A DNA stretch of 64,000 nucleotides from Sandaracinus sp. (GTDB taxonomy: Bacteria > Myxococcota_A > Polyangia > Polyangiales > Houyiibacteriaceae). The notes under the pieces are model-generated. The model did no database searches, was not told where the DNA came from, and worked only from the letters and a program-made list of their open reading frames with translations. Of this stretch, positions 43,092-50,772 are shown piece after piece (position 1 is the first letter of the stretch; each line of letters begins with the position of its first letter). Made by a program: the position numbers and the translations under genes. The DNA lies in assembly GCA_002699025.1 (NCBI GenBank), contig PABA01000145.1:1-64000 (forward strand). The letters run 5' to 3'.

Positions 43092-44186
43092 TCAGTCCGT
43101 CTCCGCCATGCGCTTCACCGCGCCCTCCCACCAGTCCGACGTCCCCACGAGGTCGACGACCGTGAGCGCCTCGGCCGCCGCCCGGTCCCCGCGCACGCCC
43201 TGCTCCACGAGCGCGTCCCGGAGGTCGTCGGCGATGGCCAGCCGCGTGCACAGCTCCCGCCGCACCTTCTCGAGCGTCCCGTAGCCCGTCCACATCAGGC
43301 TCCAGATCGCGTCCACGGCCCAGCGCGCGTAGGCCGGCCCCGGGTCGATGGGCTCGGCCACGCGCGCCTCGGCCCGATCGAAGGCCGGCGTCCACGGCCG
43401 CCCCCACGCCTCGGGCTCGCCCCCCTCGCGCGCGACGATCACCGCCCCGACGGCCCGGAGCGCCATCTCGAAGCGCGTCTCCCCGGCCGCGTCGAGCATC
43501 GCCTCGCCGAAGCCGCCCCAGCTCCCCTCGCTCAGCGCCGGGAAGGGCGCCCGGTCGAGCACGGCGCGCGGATCCTCCCCGGCCTCGAGGCGCGCCAGGA
43601 GCGGCTCCTCGATCGCCCGGTAGGCGGCGAAGGAGACCGTCTCGCCCTCACGCAGCGGCACGGCGTCGCCCACCCGGTGGTTCGGCCGGAGCCCGCCGGC
43701 CTCCCCGCGGAGGGCCCGCTCGGCCGTCGCCTCGTCGAGGGGCCCGGGCGCGCCGAAGGTCTGGCAGGAGCAGCGATGCTCGAGGGAGACGCGGCCCCCC
43801 TCCGGCGTTCCCGTCAGCACGAAGGGGAAGCGGTGACAGACGCGCGGCTTGAGCATGCCGTCCATGGGCTCGTGGATCGCGCAGAGCCCGTCCTCGCCGT
43901 TGAAGAAGCAGGTGCCCGTGTCGGCGCGCATGACCAGCACGTGGCACTCGGCATGCTCGGCCCAGCGGACGGCCTCGTCGCTGAGGAGCGCGAGGCGCTG
44001 GCGCTCCTTCGAGGAGACGGGCCCGATCACGTGCATGTCGGCGCAGCAGAGGCCGTCGCCGAAGCAGGTGTAGGCGGCGCCGGGGCGGAGGAGCAGGGGC
44101 TCGAGCCGGCCGAGGGGCGCTTCGCCGGCGCCCTCCGTCGCGCCGCTCGTCGGGGCCTCCGGGGTCTTCGGGGTCATCTCGCTCAC
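43092..44186 (-). CDS. YkgJ-like cysteine-cluster protein
   Basis: A 364-residue protein with the zinc/iron-chelating YkgJ (CxxCxxCC-type) module: YTCFGDGLCCADMHVIGPV near residues 40-58, GTCFFNGEDGLCAIHEPMDG near 95-114, then RVCHRFPFVL and HRCSCQTFG. The remaining half (residues 180-364) is helical and unassigned. I take the GTG at 44186, whose GTGA overlaps the channel gene stop by 4 bases, giving MSEMTPKTP; ATG 44177 is the alternative. Tight coupling to a K+ channel gene suggests a joint role, perhaps redox or metal sensing, but this is inference. YkgJ proteins have no firmly established activity. Confidence 0.82.
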   Translation of the reverse strand: MSEMTPKTPEAPTSGATEGAGEAPLGRLEPLLLRPGAAYTCFGDGLCCADMHVIGPVSSKERQRLALLSDEAVRWAEHAECHVLVMRADTGTCFFNGEDGLCAIHEPMDGMLKPRVCHRFPFVLTGTPEGGRVSLEHRCSCQTFGAPGPLDEATAERALRGEAGGLRPNHRVGDAVPLREGETVSFAAYRAIEEPLLARLEAGEDPRAVLDRAPFPALSEGSWGGFGEAMLDAAGETRFEMALRAVGAVIVAREGGEPEAWGRPWTPAFDRAEARVAEPIDPGPAYARWAVDAIWSLMWTGYGTLEKVRRELCTRLAIADDLRDALVEQGVRGDRAAAEALTVVDLVGTSDWWEGAVKRMAETD

Positions 44187-45670
44187 GTCTCGAGCTCCTC
44201 CAGCGGCCGCTCCGCCAGGTACACCAGCTGCTGCCCCGCGGGCACGCTCACGTCGTCCGGGGGGTTCATGCGCTGCTCGTTGGTCTGAGGATCGCGCAGC
44301 CCGATCAGCAGGACGCCGTGGGCCTCGCGGAGCGCGCGCCCGACCTCGCCGAAGGGCTTGCCCGCGGCGCTCTCGGGGACGGCGCCCACGTAGAGGTTGT
44401 GCGCGCCGAGCGCGATCATGCGCCCGGTCAGATCGCCCACGCCGGGGAAAGCCACGCTGTGCGACATCATCGCGAAGCCGAGGCGCCGCGACTCGATCAC
44501 CTCGTCCGCGCCGGCCGCCCGGGCGTGGGCGACGTTCTCCGAGTCGAGCACCTCGACGACCACGTGCAGCGGCGCGCGCCGCTCCTTCGTCGCCGGCTTC
44601 TTCGCGAGGTGCGAGCGGATCGTGAAGACCGTCAGCAGCGTGCGCGCGTCCGCCTGCTGCGGCGTCACGTGCCGCGAGCCGATCACGACGATGGCCCGCG
44701 CGTGATCGATGCGCGCCTTGTCGAGCTCGCTCTCCTTCGTCGGGTCCCCCGGCACCCAGAGGAACTGCGGCGGCAGGCCCCCGGGTCGATCGCCCGAGCC
44801 GATGAGCACGACCCGCGTGGTCTCGAGGTCCAGCTCCTCCGCCAGCGTCTCGAGCAGGAGCGAGCCGCCCTCCTCGAAGCCGCAGACGACGACGTGGTTC
44901 ACGTAACCGCTCATGCGGATCTGCTCCTCGCGGATGCTGAGCACCGCGTTCAAGAGGCTGTGGCCGACGATGCCCGCGAAGAGCGCGAGCGTGAACATGC
45001 CGCCGACCATGAGGAAGCCGCCGACGACGCGGCCGAGGTCGCTGACGGGCGTGACGTCGCCGTAGCCGACCGTGGTGATGGTGACGAGGGCCCACCAGAA
45101 GCCCGCGCCGAGCGTGTCGATGCCGCCCTCTTCGCCGCGCTCGACCAGGAAGAGGCTGACGCCGCCGAGGAGCGTCTCGAGCGCGAGCACGGAGAAGGCG
45201 AAGATCCAGAGCACGCGATCGCGCTCGAAGGCGTGCACCAGGCCGCCGAAGGGGTTGCCGTAGCGGAAGACGCGGGCCGTGCGGAGGAGGCGGAGCAGGC
45301 GCAGGGCGCGGAGGCCCCGGAGCGCCGGGACGACGGCCAGGATGGTGATCAGGTCGACGAGGAAGAGGGGCCGCAGGAGCAGGCCGAGGCGCGCGAGGAC
45401 GTGCGTGCGGAGGGCGCCGAGGGGCGGGCGGTGGAAGACCTCGAGGACCGGCGGGCGGTAGCTCAGGACGCGGAGCCCGAGCTCGAGCGCGAAGAGGCCG
45501 AGGATGACGCGGTCGGCGGCGTGGACGGCGTCGAGGACGGGGCCGTCCACGAAGGGCTCGACGGCCAGCAGCGCCACCGAGAGGAGCACGAGCACCCACA
45601 CCACGCCGTCCACCGTGCGGTAGGCGCGGGCGTTCGGTTGGTGGAAGGCGGCGTGCAGCGCGTCGAGCAC
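44183..45670 (-). CDS. Voltage-gated-type potassium channel with RCK/TrkA-N domains
   Basis: A 495-residue six-helix K+ channel. The S4-like helix RALRLLRLLRTARVFRYG has Arg every third residue (residues about 122-140); the selectivity filter TTVGYGD is near residues 203-209, followed by the inner helix. The cytoplasmic part has an RCK/TrkA-N domain with HVVVCGFEEGGSLLLETL and VVLIGSGDRPGG, then HARAIVVIGSR, and a TrkA-C-like C-terminal region. Start is a GTG at 45670. It controls K+ flux and so membrane potential, gated by a cytoplasmic ligand. It overlaps the YkgJ-like gene and is divergent from the receptor kinase. Confidence 0.93.
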   Translation of the reverse strand: MLDALHAAFHQPNARAYRTVDGVVWVLVLLSVALLAVEPFVDGPVLDAVHAADRVILGLFALELGLRVLSYRPPVLEVFHRPPLGALRTHVLARLGLLLRPLFLVDLITILAVVPALRGLRALRLLRLLRTARVFRYGNPFGGLVHAFERDRVLWIFAFSVLALETLLGGVSLFLVERGEEGGIDTLGAGFWWALVTITTVGYGDVTPVSDLGRVVGGFLMVGGMFTLALFAGIVGHSLLNAVLSIREEQIRMSGYVNHVVVCGFEEGGSLLLETLAEELDLETTRVVLIGSGDRPGGLPPQFLWVPGDPTKESELDKARIDHARAIVVIGSRHVTPQQADARTLLTVFTIRSHLAKKPATKERRAPLHVVVEVLDSENVAHARAAGADEVIESRRLGFAMMSHSVAFPGVGDLTGRMIALGAHNLYVGAVPESAAGKPFGEVGRALREAHGVLLIGLRDPQTNEQRMNPPDDVSVPAGQQLVYLAERPLEELET

Positions 45671-45750
45671 GAGCGTCGAGGGCTACACGGCGGCCCGCCG
45701 GTCGCAAGGGAAAAGCCGGGGCGCGCCGCATGCGCGGCACGCAGTGTCAC

Positions 45751-45759
45751 TGGTATGAT
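45751..45759 (+). promoter_or_regulatory. Extended -10 promoter element
   Basis: TGGTATGAT fits an extended -10 (TGnTATAAT-like) 16 bases before the kinase ATG at 45775, which would give a very short or absent leader. No good -35 is present at 17 bases. AT-rich relative to surroundings. Confidence 0.4.
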
Positions 45760-45774
45760 CCGCTGACGGTGGGG

Positions 45775-48351
45775 ATGCGGGGATGGGCTGGCGCGCTCGC
45801 GCTGGTGGGCGCGACGCTCGTCGGGGGCTGCGGGCCCGCGGACGACGCCCTGCTCCTCGAGGACTGGCGCGTCGCCTGGGTCGACGCCCCGGCAGGGACG
45901 GCGGCCGGCGCGGAGCCCGTGACGCTCCCGGCGCACCTCGACGTGCCGGACGAGGAGGGCACCTACGTGCTCCGCGCCGAGGTCGCCGTACCGGGGCGCT
46001 GGCGGGGGCGGGACCTCGACCTGGTCGTGCCTCGCCTGCCGGCGCGCTTCCACGCCGAGGTCGACGGCGCCGGCGCGACGACCACCCGGGAGCCGCCCGA
46101 GGGGGGCGCCTACCGCTGGCGCGGCCCGCACGTCTTCCGCGTCCCCGCGGCGGCCACCGAGGACGGCCTCCTCGACCTCGCGCTCGTCGTCGAGCACCGC
46201 TGGACCCAGAGCGCCTGGGTCGATCCGGCGCCGCGGCTCGTCCCGGCCGGCGCCCCCGACCCGGCCGCCCGCGCCGTCGCGCTCTTCGACGCCGGCGTCG
46301 CCATCTGCGCGCTCGTCGCCCTCGCGCAGATCGGCCTGACCTGCCTGGTGATCTTCCTCTTCGATCGCCGCCGCCGCCCCTACCTCTTCTTCGGCATCCA
46401 GGCGCTCACGGCGGCCTTCTACCCGCTCTTCGTGCTCGGCGTGCCGCAGCACCTCGTCGGCCGCTTCGACGTGCCCCTCCTCGCCATGCTCCTGGTCGTG
46501 GCGCCGGGCGTGTCGATCTACTTCACGCACGGCTTCTTCGAGCTCCCCCGGCCGCACCGCGCCTGGGCGGCGCTGATCGGCTTCGCCTGCCTCTGGTGCG
46601 CCGTCTTCCACGGCCCCTGGGTCGCGACGCGCTTCGCCGGCCCGGTCACCATCGCGGCCGTCGGCCTCATCGCCCTCTACCAGCTCGTGGTCTGCACGCG
46701 CCTCGTGCTCCGGCACCCGGACCGCTACTCGGCGGCGCTCCTGCTCTCGAGCTGGCTCGGCCTCACGGCGACGGCCTGGGCGGACCTCTGGGCCTGGTTC
46801 GGCCTGGGCGAGCTCTTCGGCGGCGCGCGCATCGCCTGCCTCGGGCTGACGCTCTTCGGCCTCTTCCTGACGATGCTCCTGACGCGGAGCCGCATCCGCT
46901 CGCTCAACCGCGCCGACGAGCTGAACGCCGAGCTGGCGACCCGGGTGGAGCAAGCGGAGGGCCGCCGCGCGGAGATCGAGCGGCTGAACGCCGAGCTCCG
47001 GCGCCAGATCCACGACCGCTCGGGGCAGCTCTACGCGGCGCTGGCGCTCCTCGGCGGGCCCCGCGAGGCGCGCGCGCTCGAGCCCGGCACCACGGTGCAC
47101 GATCGCTACCGCGTGCTCGGCGAGCTCGGCTCGGGGGGCATGGGCCACGTCTACGAGGTGGAGCGGCTGGACGACGGGGCGCGCTTCGCGCTGAAGCTCA
47201 CGCGCGAGGTGCATGGGGCGGCGCTCGCGCGGCTGGCGCGGGAGGCGCAGATCGCGAGCCAGGTGGACCACCCGAACGTCGTGGCGATCGTCGACGTGGA
47301 CGTGGCGACGAGCGGCTTCCTCTACCTGGTCATGGAGCTGGTGGAGGGCGAGTCGCTGCACACGCGGGGGATGGAGGGGTCGCGGGGCTGGGCGCTCTCG
47401 GTGCTCCGGCAGCTCGCTCACGGGCTGGCGGCCATGCACGCGGAGGGAGTCGTGCATCGGGATCTGAAGCCGGCGAACGTGCTGCTGACGGGGAGCGACG
47501 CGGCGCCGGTGGTGAAGATCACCGACTTCGGGATCTCGCGGCTCGCGGGGGACATCGAGGCGGAGCTGACGGAGAGCATCGACCCGGCGCTCGACGGGGA
47601 GGTCGGGGAGGTCGGCGAGGTCGGCGAGGTCGGGGGCGAAGCAGGCGGCGGCGAGGAGGACGGGAGCGGGACGCGGCGCAAGGAGCCGGAGAGCGGGGCG
47701 ACCGAGCTCGACGCGCGCGCGGGGCCCGGCCCGCGACCGAGCGCGGCGCCGACCGGCCTCGCGAAGCGGAGGCCCGAGCCGGACTCGCAGCCGCCCACGG
47801 CCGTCGACGCCGTGGGGCTCCCGGGCCGGGCGGGTCGAGCCGCGGCGGGGGAGGGCGCGAGGGACGACGCGGCGGCGCGAGCGGCCGGGCCGAAGCCGAG
47901 CTCGATCGAGGCCTTCCTCGACGCGGCCACCATGACCCACGGCCTGGCCACGCCGCGCTCGCCGAGCGGAGGCGCCGGGCGCGGGCGCCGCAGCCTGACC
48001 CAGACCGGCTACCTCCCCGGCACCCCCTTCTACATCGCGCCGGAGCTCGTCGAGGGGCCCGAGGCGCTCTCGCCGGCCGCCGACCTCTTCGCGCTCGGCA
48101 TCCTCGCCTTCGAGCTGCTCGTCGGCGAGCGACCCTTCCCCGGCTCCGTCGCGCTCGCCCTGCTCGAGGAGCGCGAGCCGCCGCCCGCGCTCCGGCTGCG
48201 GGCGCGCTGGCCCGACGCGCCGGCCGAGCTCGACGCGGCCCTCGACGCCTGCCTGCGCTTCGACCCGGAGGCGCGCCCGACGGCCGCCGAGCTAGCGGCG
48301 CTCCTCGACCGGCTCGGCGAAACGCGGGCCGTGGACGAGCCGGGGGCGTAG
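45775..48351 (+). CDS. Receptor Ser/Thr protein kinase with 7TM sensor and large activation-loop insertion
   Basis: An 858-residue protein. Residues 1-25 form a signal sequence (LVGGCG could be a lipobox); about 40-165 look like a periplasmic beta-rich 7TMR-DISM-type ligand domain; about 175-385 hold seven membrane helices; a coiled coil (ELNAELATRVEQAEGRRAEI) leads to a Hanks-type kinase: GELGSGGMGHVYEVE (about 449), FALKLT, HRDLKPANVLL (catalytic Asp about 562) and TDFG (Asp584). The APE motif (IAPELVEG) is only at about 755, so the activation segment is about 170 residues, containing an acidic GEVGEVGEVGEVGG repeat and a disordered Pro/Arg/Ala stretch. ATG 45775 gives a clean signal sequence. 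Confidence 0.92.
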   Translation: MRGWAGALALVGATLVGGCGPADDALLLEDWRVAWVDAPAGTAAGAEPVTLPAHLDVPDEEGTYVLRAEVAVPGRWRGRDLDLVVPRLPARFHAEVDGAGATTTREPPEGGAYRWRGPHVFRVPAAATEDGLLDLALVVEHRWTQSAWVDPAPRLVPAGAPDPAARAVALFDAGVAICALVALAQIGLTCLVIFLFDRRRRPYLFFGIQALTAAFYPLFVLGVPQHLVGRFDVPLLAMLLVVAPGVSIYFTHGFFELPRPHRAWAALIGFACLWCAVFHGPWVATRFAGPVTIAAVGLIALYQLVVCTRLVLRHPDRYSAALLLSSWLGLTATAWADLWAWFGLGELFGGARIACLGLTLFGLFLTMLLTRSRIRSLNRADELNAELATRVEQAEGRRAEIERLNAELRRQIHDRSGQLYAALALLGGPREARALEPGTTVHDRYRVLGELGSGGMGHVYEVERLDDGARFALKLTREVHGAALARLAREAQIASQVDHPNVVAIVDVDVATSGFLYLVMELVEGESLHTRGMEGSRGWALSVLRQLAHGLAAMHAEGVVHRDLKPANVLLTGSDAAPVVKITDFGISRLAGDIEAELTESIDPALDGEVGEVGEVGEVGGEAGGGEEDGSGTRRKEPESGATELDARAGPGPRPSAAPTGLAKRRPEPDSQPPTAVDAVGLPGRAGRAAAGEGARDDAAARAAGPKPSSIEAFLDAATMTHGLATPRSPSGGAGRGRRSLTQTGYLPGTPFYIAPELVEGPEALSPAADLFALGILAFELLVGERPFPGSVALALLEEREPPPALRLRARWPDAPAELDAALDACLRFDPEARPTAAELAALLDRLGETRAVDEPGA

Positions 48352-48505
48352 CCGGCGCGTCTCCCTCGCGTCGGCGGGGCCGGGAGCGCCGCCGCTCGTC
48401 TCGCCGCTGGTCTCTCCGCCCGCCCCGAGGGGCCGAGCCGACGGCCACGCTGGGAGCGGCCCGGCTGGGGGCGGCCCGCGGCGGACGGACGTCTCCCGGG
48501 GGCGA

Positions 48506-49273
48506 TCAGGCGTAGCCGAGCACGAGGGCGCGGGCGAGGAGGTACCAGCCCTCGACGAGCACGAAGAGGAGCAGCTTGAAGGGCAGGCTGACGGTCGTCG
48601 GGCTGAGCATGTGCATGCCGAGCGCGAGGAGCACGTTGGCGACGACCATGTCGATCACCAGGAAGGGGATGAAGACGAGGAAGCCGATCTGGAAGGCCTC
48701 GGCGAGCTCGGTGATCAGGAAGGCCGGCAGGAGCACCAGGAGATCGCGCGCGCTCACGTCGTCGCGCGTGTCGGGCGCCCGCCGGGCCCGCGCCAGGTCG
48801 AGGAAGAGCGCACGCTCGCGCTCGCCGGCGTTCCGCTCGAGGAAGTCCCGGAGCGGCTCCTTGCCCGCGTCGATGGCCTCGAGGAGCGCCTCGAAGCTGT
48901 CCTCCTCGAGCGGGTCCTCGACGTCCACGCGCGCCGCCGCCGGGCCCGCCACGGCCGCGATCTCCTGGCCGACGGGCGTCATCACGTAGAGCGTCAGGAT
49001 CACGCTCAGCCCGGTGATGATCGTCCCCGAGGGCACCTGCCCGGTGCCGAGGGCGTTCCGGAGGATCGAGAGGACGACGGAGATCTTCACGAAGCTCGTC
49101 GCCGTCATGAAGAGGAAGGGCAGCACCGTGAGCGCCGCCAGGGCGAGCAGCGAGACCACCGGGCGCGCGCCGAAGCCCTCGTCCTGCGCCGCCGCGACCG
49201 CCGGCGCGCCGAAGAAGGCCACGCCGAGCGTCGCGACCGCCAGCGCCGCGCTCTGTCGTCCCTTCGCCCGCAC
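48506..49273 (-). CDS. FliP/SctR-type III secretion export-apparatus protein (orphan)
   Basis: A 255-residue inner-membrane export-gate subunit of flagellar or virulence type III secretion. Family signatures: FLFMTATSFVKISVVLSILR with GTGQVPSGTIITGLSVILT, and the C-terminal FQIGFLVFIPFLVIDMVVAN, SLPFKLLLFVLVEGWYLL. FliP/SctR normally assembles as a pentamer with FliQ/FliR (SctS/SctT); none of these is adjacent. I chose GTG 49273, giving a signal-peptide-like start (SAALAVATLGVAFFGAPAVAAAQ); a GTG at 49327 is possible. The acidic loop EDPLEEDSFEALLEAIDAG is long but normal in position. Confidence 0.9.
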   Translation of the reverse strand: MRAKGRQSAALAVATLGVAFFGAPAVAAAQDEGFGARPVVSLLALAALTVLPFLFMTATSFVKISVVLSILRNALGTGQVPSGTIITGLSVILTLYVMTPVGQEIAAVAGPAAARVDVEDPLEEDSFEALLEAIDAGKEPLRDFLERNAGERERALFLDLARARRAPDTRDDVSARDLLVLLPAFLITELAEAFQIGFLVFIPFLVIDMVVANVLLALGMHMLSPTTVSLPFKLLLFVLVEGWYLLARALVLGYA

Positions 49274-49463
49274 GGGCGGCGAGCATCGCCGCGCCCCCGC
49301 CCTCCCGCAAGGGCGAATCGCGCCCACCTCCCTCGGCCTCGCCCTCGCCCCGGCCCGCTCGGCGACGAGACCCCGAGCCCCCGACCCAGGCCGTGCCCTG
49401 GCCCGTCGGCGCCGGGACGCCCCCTTGCCGGCCTCCCCCGTCCGAACCGGCCGCGCGGTCCCC

Positions 49464-50612
49464 CTACCGCGGCCCGCCCGGGCAGCTCCCCTCCGCGTGG
49501 GCCGCGCGCCGCCCCACGGGGATCGCCGCGAGCACGCTCTCCGGCGGGCCCGCGCAGCCGGGCAGCATGCGCAAGCCGCGGTGGTCCCAGACGTAGTGCC
49601 GCCCCGGCTCGAAGCGCACCGCCTCCTGGATGTCCCAGCAGGGGTTCGAGGTGAACCAGGGCTTGCCGCCCTCGCCGTGCACGGCGAAGGAAGCCGGGAA
49701 GGTGTAGGGCGCGACGAGGCAGCCGCTCGGCACCTCGCCCCCGGAGACCGGGCCGATCCAGCTCGCCGCGAGCGTCACCGGGCGGTCGGTCGGGAGCGGC
49801 ACCCAGGTGAAGGCGCCGAAGCTCTGGCTCGGGAAGGGGTCCTCGTCGTCGCCCTCGACCGGCGGCACGCAGCCCCCGGGCCCGCCGCCGATGCCGTGGT
49901 TCGCGAGGCCCCCCATGAAGGCCGAGCCGTCGCCCGGGTGCGTGCTCGCGAGGAGCAGCCCGTCGCTCTGGCCGTTGTCGCGCAGGGGATCGACGCCGGC
50001 CTCGAAGACCTTCAGCGTGAGGTGGCGCATGCTCGTCGAGCCGGTCCACCAGTCGACGCCGAAGCGCGGGTCGGCGGTGCGGAGCCGCGCGTAGTCGTAG
50101 CTCCGCACGTCGCAGGGCGTCGCGTTGCCCGGGCGGCGGGTCGCGTCGTTCTTCTCCGGGAAGTGATGCGGCTGGCAGACCCCGTAGTTCGCCGAGTGCG
50201 GCGTGGGCGTGGAGTCGTCGCCCCAGGAGGTCGGCGGGAAGTCGCCGCGGGCGTTCCAGCAGTCCTCGAAGCGCTGGCGCTCCGGGCCGCAGGCGTCCGG
50301 GCCGAGGCGCTGCTCGCAGACCCAGAGCCAGCGGTGCTGGGGGGCGCAGGCGACGCGGTAGTTGAACCAGTAGCCCCAGAGATCGCCGTGGAGGTAGGCC
50401 GGCCCCTCGCCCGGGCAGGCGGCGCCGGCGTCCGGGTCGCTGGGCGGCGCGGCGTCATGGGCCGGGCCGCCGTCGTCCATCGGGGCGCCGTCCGGCCTGG
50501 CCCCGTCTGGCGCGGCTCCGTCGCGCGCGCCCGCATCCCGGAAGCGCATCGGATCCGCGGGAGACGAGGCGCAGCCGGTGAGCAGGAGCGCGGCGAGGAG
50601 AGCGGGGCGCAC
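49464..50612 (-). CDS. Lipoprotein of unknown function
   Basis: A 382-residue lipoprotein: MRPALLAALLLTGC with Cys14 as lipidation site, then an Asp/Ala/Gly/Pro-rich linker (residues 15-63) with DGARPDGAPMDDGG. The globular part has about a dozen Cys, so several disulfides are likely, and aromatic segments such as GYWFNYRVACAPQHRWLWVC, NYGVCQPHHFPEKNDATRR and FGVDWWTGSTSMRHLTLKVF. It could be a carbohydrate- or peptide-binding secreted protein, but no fold was recognised. Monocistronic, outer-envelope location expected. Confidence 0.75.
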   Translation of the reverse strand: MRPALLAALLLTGCASSPADPMRFRDAGARDGAAPDGARPDGAPMDDGGPAHDAAPPSDPDAGAACPGEGPAYLHGDLWGYWFNYRVACAPQHRWLWVCEQRLGPDACGPERQRFEDCWNARGDFPPTSWGDDSTPTPHSANYGVCQPHHFPEKNDATRRPGNATPCDVRSYDYARLRTADPRFGVDWWTGSTSMRHLTLKVFEAGVDPLRDNGQSDGLLLASTHPGDGSAFMGGLANHGIGGGPGGCVPPVEGDDEDPFPSQSFGAFTWVPLPTDRPVTLAASWIGPVSGGEVPSGCLVAPYTFPASFAVHGEGGKPWFTSNPCWDIQEAVRFEPGRHYVWDHRGLRMLPGCAGPPESVLAAIPVGRRAAHAEGSCPGGPR

Positions 50613-50772
50613 GCTCCCAGGGTCCGGGTCCGGGCCGGCCCCGGCCAGCGGGCGCGGGTTAAGCCGCCTGACGCGGGCGCGTCGCTCCGCCTTCCGCGCG
50701 CCGACGCGCGCCGCCCCATCCGTCGCCGGGCGTCTCGGGCGCGGGAGTCCCCGGCGCCTGCAGCCGGAGGGC

